Made by a program: the position numbers and the translations under genes. A stretch of DNA of 64,000 bases from Larix kaempferi (lineage: Eukaryota; Streptophyta; Pinopsida; Pinales; Pinaceae), in the NCBI GenBank assembly GCA_027924585.1, contig BSBM01000186.1, forward strand, positions 3,286,001-3,350,000, read 5' to 3'. Shown here in pieces: positions 55,461-64,000 of the stretch (positions are counted from its first letter, which is position 1; every line of letters begins with the position of its first letter). The notes under the pieces are model-generated. The model did no database searches. It was not told where the DNA came from and saw only the letters and a program-made list of their open reading frames with translations.

Positions 55461-57780
55461 TTCAACTGCGTTCTTTTCTATCCTGATCAATGGGCACCCA
55501 TCTAATGTTTTCAATCCTACGATGGGCATACAACAAGAGGACCCCCTTTCTCCCTTTCTCTTTGTGATCATGACTGAAGGTCTTGGCATGCTTATTTCGC
55601 ATTTTGTTGATCAAGGAAAAATCAAAGGTCTTAAATTCCCACCATATGATAAGTCTATAACACATCAACAATTTGTGGACGACACTCTCCCGATGGGTCA
55701 TTCTTCTGTTCAGGAAGCTAGACAAATTAAGAAGGCATTGAATATCTTCTTAAGAGCTTTGGGGCTTACATTGAATATGGACAAATCCTTTATTTTCTTC
55801 TTTAATACTTCGCCTGCTAGCTAAAGGAACATAGTTAGGATTTTAGCTTTAACTAAGAACTCCCTTCCAACCAAATACATGGGTTCTCCCCTGTCTAATG
55901 CTATCCTTAAGAAGACTTCTTGGGAAGAACTCTTAAGTAAAATGAGGGAGAAACTCCAAAATTGGATGTTCCGAGCTTTAAACTTACTGGGACGTGTTAT
56001 TCTTGTTAAAAATGTTCTTCAGGAAATGCCTCTATACCTCTTTTTTGTCCTCTTGGCTCCTAAATATGTCCTGAGGGAGATCAGAAATATAGAATGTTCT
56101 TTCCTTTGGGGAGGCACTATGGAGCATAAAAAATGGCCCCTGGTGGCTTGGGAGACTCTGTGTACGTCAAAACCTGAAGAAGGTCTTAGAATCCAAGATC
56201 CTGAGAAGATGAGCATTGTTTGTGGAGAAAAGATTTGGTGGAGGTGGCTCAATCATACGAACGAGCAATGGGCCAGTTTCTGGGGCATGAAATATGCTCA
56301 TAATATTGAAAATGAGGACTGGGTTAGGATGGATGGGCTGGAACACGGGTCACACATTTGGAACATGGCTAGAAAGGGATGTGACCTGATAAGAAAACAC
56401 AGTTTTTGGGAGGTCAAACAAGGATCATCATCTAATTTGTGGGCGGATGCATGGCAACAAGAACAGCCCCTTCTAACTTTGGTGAATGATATCCCTCCAG
56501 ATTCACCATTTTTTAACCATGATTGGAAGATGATTGCGTGCTATTGGTAGGAGGAACCGAATGATCGAGGGTTTCGGGTATGGAAGTCTCTGATTTGGTG
56601 GATGGAGACATATGGGGAGGAAATTGGCAAATGCATCCATGAAACTTTGCAACAGCGACAGATCAAATTTTAGTTGGGTTTGGACCTGCTGCGCTGGGGG
56701 CATCGGCCGAAAGGTATGTTCACCATGAAAGAGGCTTATTACATTCAGGGTGGTCATGATACGCCTATTGCTGATAAGATTTGGAAGTGCCTTTGGGATG
56801 CTAAACTCTAGCCTAAAATTACTCTCTTCATTTGGCTAGTGCTGAAAGAGAAGATTTTAACGTGGGATAACCCTACGAAGCGGGGATTTGAGGGACCCTC
56901 CTATTGCATTCTATGTGGAAAGCTTGGGGAAACAATTTCACACCTTCTTGACGAGTGCAACTTCTCCTTGAAACTATGGGATAAGGGCGCTATGATCTTC
57001 CGTATGACAGATAGAATACAAATTGACTCAACAACTTCAATTAAGGGCTGGAGAAAGGATCCTTTCCAGGGGAGAATCCTGAATAGAATCTGGGAACTAT
57101 TCCCTGGTTTTCTTATGTGGGATGTGTGGAAGGAACGTAATCAAAGAATTTTTAGAGGGACAATTCATAACTGCACTATTATTTGGAACCAAATTCAACG
57201 TGGTATTATAGAGACTCTACAATTAGCTCAGTGGAATGAGAAGGATCTGAAATTACCAATAATTGAAGTAAATATTCGGAAGAATTGGGGCTTTGGGGCA
57301 CCACCTAACTATATCGGGCATAGTCGTCCTCTGAGAACTTCCATGGAAAGCCCGGTGGCTTGGTCTACACCTTTACCTAGTTGGCTTAAGCACAACTTTG
57401 ATGGCGCATCAAAGGGTAATCCTGGGAACACTCGATATGGTGGGGTTGTGCGGGATGACAAAGAAAGTGTCCTGTTTAGCTATTATGGTCATCTGGGCCT
57501 TGATACCAATAATGCGGATGAATCCGAGGCAATGATACAGGGTTTAATCTTGGTCTCTCTTTGTGGCATTACAAGTCTCCACGTGGAGGGGGACTCCAAA
57601 TTAATTATCGAGCTTGCCACTAGGTTGGCTAATGGGACACGAGCGGCTAAGTTGGTGCCTAGTTGGAGGTTAGCATGGAGCATGACATGCTTAGAAAACA
57701 TTATTAAAACGATGACCTATGCCACCTTTTACCACGTTCGATAGAGTGCAAACTGCTTCGCTGACGTGCTTACAAACTAG
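55461..57780 (+). pseudogene. LINE-D ORF2, second half of reverse transcriptase, zf-RVT and RNase H
   Basis: It continues with FFSILINGHPSNVF, GIQQEDPLSPFLFVI (usual QGDPLSP has Gly, here Glu) and FVDDTLPMG, the catalytic box near 55672. A TAA at 55822 interrupts. The thumb, 55879-56550, ends in TAG. A gapped stretch follows, then zf-RVT with CILCGKLGETISHLLDEC near 56905. A plant-type RNase H has HNFDGASKGNPGNTRYGGVV, DESEAMIQGLILVSL and HVEGDSKLIIEL, with the catalytic Asp, Glu and Asp all there. The ending near 57744 has a stop in the phrase before NCFADVL. All pieces lie in one frame. Confidence 0.9.
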
Positions 57781-58354
57781 GGTGCTAGTTGCAGTAATGA
57801 GGGATGGGGGTGGCGATGCCCTCAACATGCCAATGAGCACATGTCGAGTTAGATGTCTTCAAATTGTTGAAAGCGACATGTGTTCGATGGGCGAGGTTAA
57901 TGGCAGTCCTTTGACATAATGTGAAGTGATGGTTTTTAATAGATGGGATACTCGGGACGGCAGGAGTTATGAGCGATCTTTTGTGACTCCTTCAGGATAT
58001 TTAACTGCATGTCCTTCCCCCTATGAGTTTTCTAGGAGGACATTGATGATTTGAGATCTGAAGTGTGGGATGGAGACTCCTAATCTATTCCCCACGATTT
58101 GGATGAAGGTTGTTGATCAAAGTGATGATGTTATGATGTTTTCCAAGGATGAAGAGCATTATTGCAGAGCTAGGACAATTATGGGGAATTTAATGGTGGT
58201 TAGTGGCGAAGGGCCTTTAAATTACCTCTATCGGGTTGGCTCTCGACACTTCTGTGACTTGTCTGAGAAGGAGTGTGTCTTGTTGAGTTTATTTGTGTTT
58301 TCCTGTGGTGGTGAGAGTGAGTAGTTATCTGTGGAGAGAATGCCTTTGAGGGGT
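57781..58354 (+). other. LINE-D 3' untranslated region
   Basis: Mostly non-coding. An 84-codon frame at 58070-58324 has no recognisable domain and may be chance. No poly-A run is seen before the Copia-E LTR starts at 58355. Confidence 0.45.
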
Positions 58355-58663
58355 TGTTAAATTTTTAGAATTTAATTCAATCTGATCTAGGATCTTAACT
58401 GAGAGAACAACATGTACAGCATATCTACAGCATATCAATCATGGAGACAATAATGCAAGCACACAAGAGACACAAAGATTTACTTGGGGAAAACCATAAA
58501 GGTGAAAAACCCCAATAACTTCCTCAGAGATAGATAGAGCAATGATACAACCAACCAAGAGATAGACACAACCTAGCAGCAGATCCTCCTCCTCCATAAG
58601 TGCGCCACTCCTCCTTGAGTGCATGTGTGAGAAGTGAGTGAGCAAATAGAGTGCCACCCACAC

Positions 58664-58674
58664 TCTATTTATAC
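58664..58674 (-). promoter_or_regulatory. TATA box in the Copia-E LTR
   Basis: On the - strand the sequence reads GTATAAATAGAGT, a close match to a plant TATA box. It lies at the position expected between the U3 and R regions of the LTR. Confidence 0.75.
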
Positions 58675-58743
58675 TTGACTTGACTTGCCTTTTTACCTAA
58701 CTCATGTAGGCTCAAACTTTACCACATAACATAATGCTGAGTG

Positions 58744-58872
58744 GGCCGACCCCCAATAGGGTGGTCTAATAACCCTTTGACCCACATGGCCGACCCCCAA
58801 TAGGGTGGTCTAATAACCCTTTGACCCACATGACTTATACAGGGCCGACCCCAAATAAGGTGGTCTAATAAC
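58744..58872 (-). repeat. Three direct repeats in the Copia-E LTR
   Basis: GGCCGACCCC is at 58744, 58788 and 58843, each followed by a version of AGGGTGGTCTAATAACCC. The first two units are 44 bp apart and almost identical; the third is diverged. They lie upstream of the TATA box on the - strand, where enhancer-type repeats would be. Confidence 0.85.
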
Positions 58873-59002
58873 CCATCAAGTATAAGTTACGACACTTACA
58901 ATATAAATGACGACACTTCCTTATAGAGGAATAATACCATCTCTATAGGAATACAATATACATATATGTGAAATACATTCCGAAGTTACATATACATCAA
59001 CA

Positions 59003-59012
59003 CTCCCTCTTA
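59003..59012 (-). promoter_or_regulatory. Polypurine tract of Copia-E
   Basis: On the - strand TAAGAGGGAG directly precedes the LTR start TGTTGATG. This defines the element's orientation and the inner edge of the LTR. Confidence 0.85.
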
Positions 59013-59263
59013 ACTAGGAAGGTATTTCTCAGCACAGTTCTTCTAGCACAAGTCATCTTCTCTGGATCATCGTCACTATATAATCGTCATCGAGTCATCA
59101 TCATCGTCACTGCTGCTGCTATCTCAATCAATCTCTGAATCTACTCGTCATAGGAAGTTCTACAGAGCCAGTCCTTTTTCATACTGGATGTAGGCCCACC
59201 ACCTGCAGGTCTTCGTCATCACTGGCCATACTGTGGAATCCTCAGGACTTATTACGTGCGTCA

Positions 59264-59770
59264 CAAAACCTCGAAAGAGCATCCCAGGATGTTACGGGTA
59301 CACAACTCCGACCTGTAGGATCTCCCAGGGCGCTATTACATGTGACCCCACCACAAAACCTCGCAAGAGCATCTCAGGATGTTACGGGTACACAACTCCG
59401 ACCTGAAATCTCCTAGGGCACAAATTACATGTGGTCCACCACAAAACCACGCAAGAGTATCTCAGGATGTTACGGGTACACAACTCCGACCTGAAATCTC
59501 CCAGGGCGCTATTACATGTGGTCATGGCAAAACCTCGAAAGAGCATCTCAGGATGTTACGGGTACACAACTCCGACCTGAAATCTCCCAGGGCCCAAATT
59601 ACATGCCATAGGACAAAACCTCGCAAGAGCATCTCAGGATGTTACGGGTACACAACTCCGACCTGAAATCTCCCAGGGCGCTATTACATGTCCTCCCAGA
59701 GCAATGTCTTGAAAGAGAATCCCAGGCTATTACGGGTACACAACTCCGACCTATAGGATCTCCCAGACAT
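59264..59770 (-). repeat. Array A: six units of 86-90 bp
   Basis: The units start with CAAAACCTCG (or a variant) at 59264, 59354, 59442, 59528, 59614 and about 59701. Each contains GTTACGGGTACACAACTCC (changed at its first base in the last unit) and ends with CTCCCAGGGCGC or similar. Spacing is 86-90 bp. They lie in the 3' untranslated part of Copia-E. The last unit is the most diverged. No coding function is seen. Confidence 0.9.
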
Positions 59771-59801
59771 GCTCATCTGCACAACCTGATCCATGGCCAC
59801 A

Positions 59802-60680
59802 GAGTATCAACCTGATACTCACCATACATCATCCTGATGTATCCATGATCATCCTGATCATCATCACTGCAACGTCCTGCTGCATGTCATCTGGAGCAAC
59901 ATCCTGAAGCTCGTCATCTATGATCATCCTGATCATCACTGCAACATCCTGCTGCATGTCATCTGGAGCAACATCCTGAAGCTCGTCATCTATGATCATC
60001 CTGATCATCACTGCAACATCCTGCTGCATGTCATCTGGAGCAACATCCTGAAGCTCGTCATCTATGATCATCCTGATCATCACTACAACATCCTGCTGCA
60101 TGTCATCTAGAGCAACATCCTGAAGCTCATCATCCATGATCATCCTGATCATCAATGCATCCACCTGATGCATACCAAGTATCTACCTGATACATGATAC
60201 ATATCACCATACATGATCCACCTGATCATCAATGCATCCACCTGATGCATACCTAGTATCTACCTGATACATGATATATATCACCATACATGATCCTCCT
60301 GATCATCAATGCATCTACCTGATGCATACCAAGTATCTACCTGATACATATCATCATACATGATCCTCCTGATCATCAATGTATCCACCTGATACAAATA
60401 CAAATACATGATACATATCACCATACATGATCCACCTGATCATACAATGTATCCACCTGATACATATACAGATACATGGTCCAAGCATCCAACATGATGC
60501 ATATACAAAATACGTACACATGATCAACTGATCATCTCCAGCATCCAACATGATGCAGACATACATAAATGATCCAACTGATCATATCCAGCATCCAACA
60601 TGATGCATACATACATAGATGATCCAACTGATCATATCCAAGCAGAAACCAGAACATCATCCTGATGCTCATCATCCAGC
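59802..60680 (-). repeat. Arrays B and C: tandem units with mini-hairpins
   Basis: Array B (59845-60152) has a 72-bp unit (starts at 59920, 59992, 60064, 60136). Array C (60155-60680) has units of about 70-75 bp with more divergence. Both are made mostly of short inverted repeats with a 5-7 bp stem and a loop of about five bases, such as GAGTATC-AACCT-GATACTC at 59802 and ATGCATC-CACCT-GATGCAT at 60155. The - strand frame 60173-59829 gives a 24-residue repeat (IIDDELQDVAPDDMQQD), which I take as a by-product of the 72-bp period. Confidence 0.85.
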
Positions 60681-60750
60681 GCTTACATCCACAGCCATGT
60701 GAAGGATCCTCCTTCCAACATGCTTGGAATGGATTCAGCAAATGTGTCCA

Positions 60751-61815
60751 TCACTTCTTCCTCGAAGTGTCCTCGATCTGGAGAACGCCAAGCCTCTCTC
60801 TGAAGTACTCGAACTTCACTCTGGCTAGTGGCTTCGTCAGCACATCTGCAATCTGCTCATCCGTCGCAACATACAGGAGCTTCATAGCTCCTCTCTGCAC
60901 CATATCCCTGATATAGTGATATTTGATCTCTATGTGTTTCGACCTGTCATGAAACATTGGGTTCTCGGAAAGCTTCACACAACTCTGGTTATCACAGAAG
61001 ATACCAGTAGCTTCCAACGGAAGATCAAATAACTCAGACAGTAGCTTCCATAGCCATACTGCCTCACAACTAGCTGAACAGGCTACAACATACTCGGCCT
61101 CAGCTGTACTCAGTGCTACACAGGACTGCTTCCTGCTAAACCAAGAGATCACACCTGATCCCATACTGAAGAAACACCCAGATGTGCTCTTCCTATCTGC
61201 ATCACTGCCAGCCCAATCTGAATCAACATAACCCTGTAGGTTAAACTTTTGATTCGCCTCATACTTGAGCCCAAAATCCACTGTACCCTTCAGGTTCCTC
61301 AGAACATGCTTTACAGCAACCAGGTGAACACTCCTCGGATCCATCAGGAAATGGCTCAATGTGTTCACAGCAAAGCAAATATCCGGTCTCGTGTTCATCA
61401 GGTACATCAAGGATCCAATCATCTGATGATACATAGAGACATCAACTGGCTCAGATGAAGAATCACATAGAATCTTCAGATTTGATGCCATAGGTGTGGT
61501 CATGGCCTTGCAATCCATCATCCTGACCCTCTTCAGGATTTCTACTGCATACTTTCCTTGTCCAAGGAATATTCCACCTGCATTCTGCCACACCTCCATA
61601 CCTAGGAAATAGTGCATCATTCCCAAATCTTTCTTCCGCTGCATGTCGACAATCAATCTATCTTCACCTGTAACAAACAGGTTATCCGCATACAAAAGTA
61701 GTATCACTGGATTGCCTTCCTCAACCTTGTAGTAAAGGTTGGAATCCGCTTTACTCTTGGTAAATCCCAAACTGGATAGAAAGCTGTCTATCCTACCATA
61801 CCAAGTTCTGCACAC
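60751..61815 (-). CDS. Copia-E reverse transcriptase end and RNase H
   Basis: The frame of 354 codons has no stop. It starts WYGRIDSFLSSLGFTKSKAD, then VILLLYADNLFVTGE, where the family has YVDDL: the second Asp is Asn, so polymerase activity should be lost. KKDLGMMHYFLGMEVWQ and SLMYLMNTRPDICFAVNTLS follow. RNase H has YVDSDWAGSDADRKSTSG, STAEAEYVVACSA and CDNQSCVKLSEN, catalytic residues present. The end has DEQIADVLTKPLA, the usual copia C-terminus. The real start lies upstream in the broken part. Confidence 0.9.
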   Translation of the reverse strand: MCRTWYGRIDSFLSSLGFTKSKADSNLYYKVEEGNPVILLLYADNLFVTGEDRLIVDMQRKKDLGMMHYFLGMEVWQNAGGIFLGQGKYAVEILKRVRMMDCKAMTTPMASNLKILCDSSSEPVDVSMYHQMIGSLMYLMNTRPDICFAVNTLSHFLMDPRSVHLVAVKHVLRNLKGTVDFGLKYEANQKFNLQGYVDSDWAGSDADRKSTSGCFFSMGSGVISWFSRKQSCVALSTAEAEYVVACSASCEAVWLWKLLSELFDLPLEATGIFCDNQSCVKLSENPMFHDRSKHIEIKYHYIRDMVQRGAMKLLYVATDEQIADVLTKPLARVKFEYFRERLGVLQIEDTSRKK

Positions 61816-62138
61816 ATAAATGACTACACCATGCTGTCTTGAAATCCATCTGGTGCATCTTCTATTTCATATCAATGCTGCCATCTGCAACATGCTTGAT
61901 CTGATAGTTCCTTTTTGGAAGTCATAACAAACTTCCCTTCACGTCTTGGGACTGCATCCCAAACATCATTCTTCATGATCGACGGATCATGGCATTCCAT
62001 TTCTTCATCCCAGATCTTGGGAACTTCAATATCTTCAATAGATATCTTTGTTGCTGGAACACAATGTTGTAGTCCTTTTGTAGGTAAAGATATACGGTCT
62101 TTCCTACAAAACAGGTTAAATTGCATGATTAGAAACAT
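61816..62138 (-). pseudogene. Copia-E reverse transcriptase start, collapsed
   Basis: The - strand reads WDEEMECHDPSIMKNDVWDA, PRREGKFVMTSK, then a frameshift to KHAADGSI. A further piece reads HQMDFKTA, which is the first catalytic Asp block, and then the frame shifts into the downstream ORF. Comparison with Copia-C shows that the fingers region between these pieces, about 60-80 residues, is missing, so several small deletions have shortened the domain. Confidence 0.75.
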
Positions 62139-64000
62139 CTCATAGTTTTCAGAACAAATTCTTACACATAAAGAAATATGTCATACAGTCATGCAATTAT
62201 CTTAGCCAATGCTTCAATACAACATTTATCCATATCCCATAACTTTCTAGATGTCTTCCAATCTCTACCAGAACATTGTTAAGAGTGTGCACAACTCCCA
62301 ACATGTCAGCAAAGAGGTTTCATTCTAGATAAGTAGCAATGGAATGTTGTACAGTGCCATAGGCCACTTACCCATGTATATTAGTAGTATACTGTTCATC
62401 AATGCAACTATACATATCCTAAGTCTAGGAACATGAGCATATACATCATTGAACAATTTTATTTAAACAAACACATATGCAAGAAATTAAAATACTTATC
62501 TTTGTTTGTTCGTTGGGTGGACTCCCTTTGAGTCTTTGCTTTCTTGCAGGGGCTGCTGGAGTCCTAATCTGCAGTAGCTTCTTCTACACCTTTCTGTTGT
62601 GGAATGTAGAAAGATGGTCAACTCCCTCTGAATATCTGCATTCTTGCAGAAACTACTGAAGTGTACTCCCTCTTGATCTTTGCTCCCTGGATTACCTGTC
62701 CTTGAACTTATATACATTCTCGATCCCTATGCATGCTTGTTAGTATCATCATTGTGTTATCCTCTAGGTCTAATATAAAAACATACATTCATTAGTATAC
62801 TATTAAAACACAATAATCTCAAGCATGTATAGTCATGATCATTTCAAACAAAAATAGTAAGCATTATTATTCAAGGTTTATGCAGGATTCTTATGGTTAG
62901 TCGAATCATAAGAAACATAACATATCTAAACCTATAATTACTCAAACCTATGACTCTTTAGGTTAGTTGAATCATCAATCAAGATAAGAGATATAATATG
63001 CATAAAACCTGTGATTATTCAAAGCTATACCTTCATGATTCTTCTGGTTAGTCAAATCAATCAATATAAGAGACATAATTCTTTTACTTATATTCCTATT
63101 TGACCATAGGAATTTTCTGGTTATTCATATCATCAATCAAAGTAAAAATCATAATATGCCTAAACCCATGAGTACTAACTTCAATGAATAATCATAATCA
63201 ATCATGCCAAGTATACTTAAATAAAGGATCTTATCACAAGGTGAGATTCTAACTTGATATAGGAAAAACATACCTGGATTAGCATGCTAGCTAATTATGT
63301 CTAACATACTCACATGATGTCTTCTTGTTCTTCTTCAATGACTTGTGCTAGTAACCTGTATATCTCATTAACCATTATAAAACCAAGTTATACATACCTC
63401 GTAAATGGATCTTTTATGAGATCCATGACAATGGATGAATCTTTGTCCTCATGTCATCATGATCATATGTTCTTGAACTGGAACATGATTTGTCTTTCTT
63501 GGTGTACCTTTCATGTTAGTAGACAACATAAACCTCATACAACACCATAATGCATTAGTACAATCATAAGTGTCAACAACCTAAATAATGAATATCTTCT
63601 ATCATGCATTCATAATTTTGTTAAGGTGATACGACAAATCTAAAAACAAAATTGTACTTAACTGTAATAACATGAAGACAAACATACCATAAACTTAATC
63701 ATGGACAAATATCAAAACATACCTCGATGAGTCATACCTGTCGAGATCGCTTGTAATCTTCTTATGTAAGGCCTTAGCCTCATCTCCCTCTGAAACAGGA
63801 ACTTCTTCACCTATGTAGGTGACCAATCCATTTTCTTCTAGGATTAACCCAATCCACTTGATGTGCAAGAACTGGACCTGGAGCTGGATATGGGTTTGTC
63901 AGAGAAACCCCAAAAATTCAAACTTTGAATTTCAAACTTCCGAAAGGATAGAAATATGCGCCTTGATGAGCTGATCAAATTGGTATATTCATAATTTGAA
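62139..64000. other. AT-rich sequence right of Copia-E pol
   Basis: No supported gene. A diverged repeat built on GATTCTTNTGGTTAGTC-type words occurs at 62888, 62950, 63036 and 63109. The words ACTCCCTCTTGAT-like and TTTGCTTTCTTGCAG-like occur at 62540 and 62640-62670, which may be duplicated pieces. It could be the remaining 5' part of Copia-E or unrelated intergenic DNA. Confidence 0.4.
62880..63140. repeat. Degenerate short tandem repeat
   Basis: Four diverged copies of GGTTAGT(C/T)GAATCA-type words, each followed by AATCAAGATAAGAGA-like text, are spaced 60-90 bp apart. They are too diverged to define a unit precisely. Confidence 0.55.

Larger units (their letters stand above)
47851..58354 (+). 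mobile_element. LINE-D: plant L1-type LINE, split by Ty3-A copy 2
   Basis: ORF1 (DUF4283-type with zinc knuckle) lies at about 48040-48660. ORF2 (endonuclease, reverse transcriptase, zf-RVT, RNase H) runs from 49273 to 51133 and resumes at 55461, ending near 57780. Removing Ty3-A copy 2 plus one target repeat rejoins the ORF2 frame. A 3' untranslated region follows to 58354, where the Copia-E LTR begins. No poly-A tail is seen, so the tail was lost or lies outside. The 5' end is approximate. Confidence 0.85.
58355..59002 (-). repeat. Copia-E 3' LTR
   Basis: On the - strand it starts TGTTGATGTATATGTAAC after a polypurine tract and ends AAATTTAACA, 648 bp. It holds a TATA box and, upstream of it, three direct repeats with the word GGCCGAC. 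Confidence 0.85.
58355..64000 (-). mobile_element. Copia-E: minus-strand Ty1/copia element, partial
   Basis: Read right to left: degraded pol, three tandem arrays, polypurine tract, and the 3' LTR at 59002-58355. The 5' LTR and most of gag/pol are not seen up to 64000; either they lie beyond the window or the region right of 62140 is other sequence. The right boundary is therefore unknown. Confidence 0.7.

Noticed and set aside
59264-60680. A CRISPR-like array, because units repeat with variable spacers
   Set aside because: Units are diverged, period lengths vary, there are no cas genes and the sequence is a plant retrotransposon.

Overview
This window looks like intergenic DNA from a large, repeat-rich plant genome. 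A seed plant is likely and a gymnosperm (conifer-like) host is my best guess, although no marker gene proves it. The sequence is AT-rich and crowded with decayed Ty3/gypsy, Ty1/copia and plant L1-type LINE elements inserted into one another. No intact host protein gene, rRNA, tRNA or CRISPR was seen. The only recognisable host gene is a broken DFR/CCR-like NADP reductase pseudogene near 13.7-14.1 kb.

Layout. 1-1.8 kb: the end of an RNase H domain on the + strand, then a degraded plant-mobile-domain-like ORF on the - strand. 1.9-5 kb: non-coding, LTR-like sequence. 5-9 kb: a minus-strand Ty3 element (Ty3-G) in which an RNase H directly follows the protease. 9.1-13 kb: an AT-rich dispersed repeat with telomere-like words, present again in direct orientation at 43.8-47.3 kb. 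13.2-14.9 kb: gene relics and a 128-bp tandem array. 16.9-20.7 kb: an almost pure purine block of about 3.8 kb. 20.8-21.9 kb: a minus-strand chromovirus integrase/chromodomain fragment (Ty3-F). 21.9-30.6 kb: a Ty3 element (Ty3-A, copy 1) whose 5' LTR is split by a complete copia element (Copia-C, 22282-28038, target duplication TTAAT). 30.6-43.3 kb: a 12.7-kb Ty3 element of Tat type (Ty3-B) with order LTR-gag-PR-RNaseH-RT-degenerate RNaseH-IN-ORF3-LTR. 47.8-58.35 kb: an L1-type LINE (LINE-D) whose reverse transcriptase is split by a 4.3-kb internally deleted Ty3-A copy 2 (51139-55455). 58.35-64 kb: a minus-strand copia element (Copia-E) whose 3' untranslated part carries three tandem arrays, including a series of miniature hairpins.

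How the parts relate. Nothing here acts as a host operon or pathway. The logic is insertion history: Ty3-A landed in or beside Ty3-F, Copia-C landed in the Ty3-A LTR, Ty3-B landed in the Ty3-A protease region, and a second Ty3-A landed in LINE-D. Almost every coding region has in-frame stops at former Trp or Gln codons. The two most unusual items are the stem-varying mini-hairpin array in Copia-E and the gene order plus extra 3' ORF of Ty3-B.
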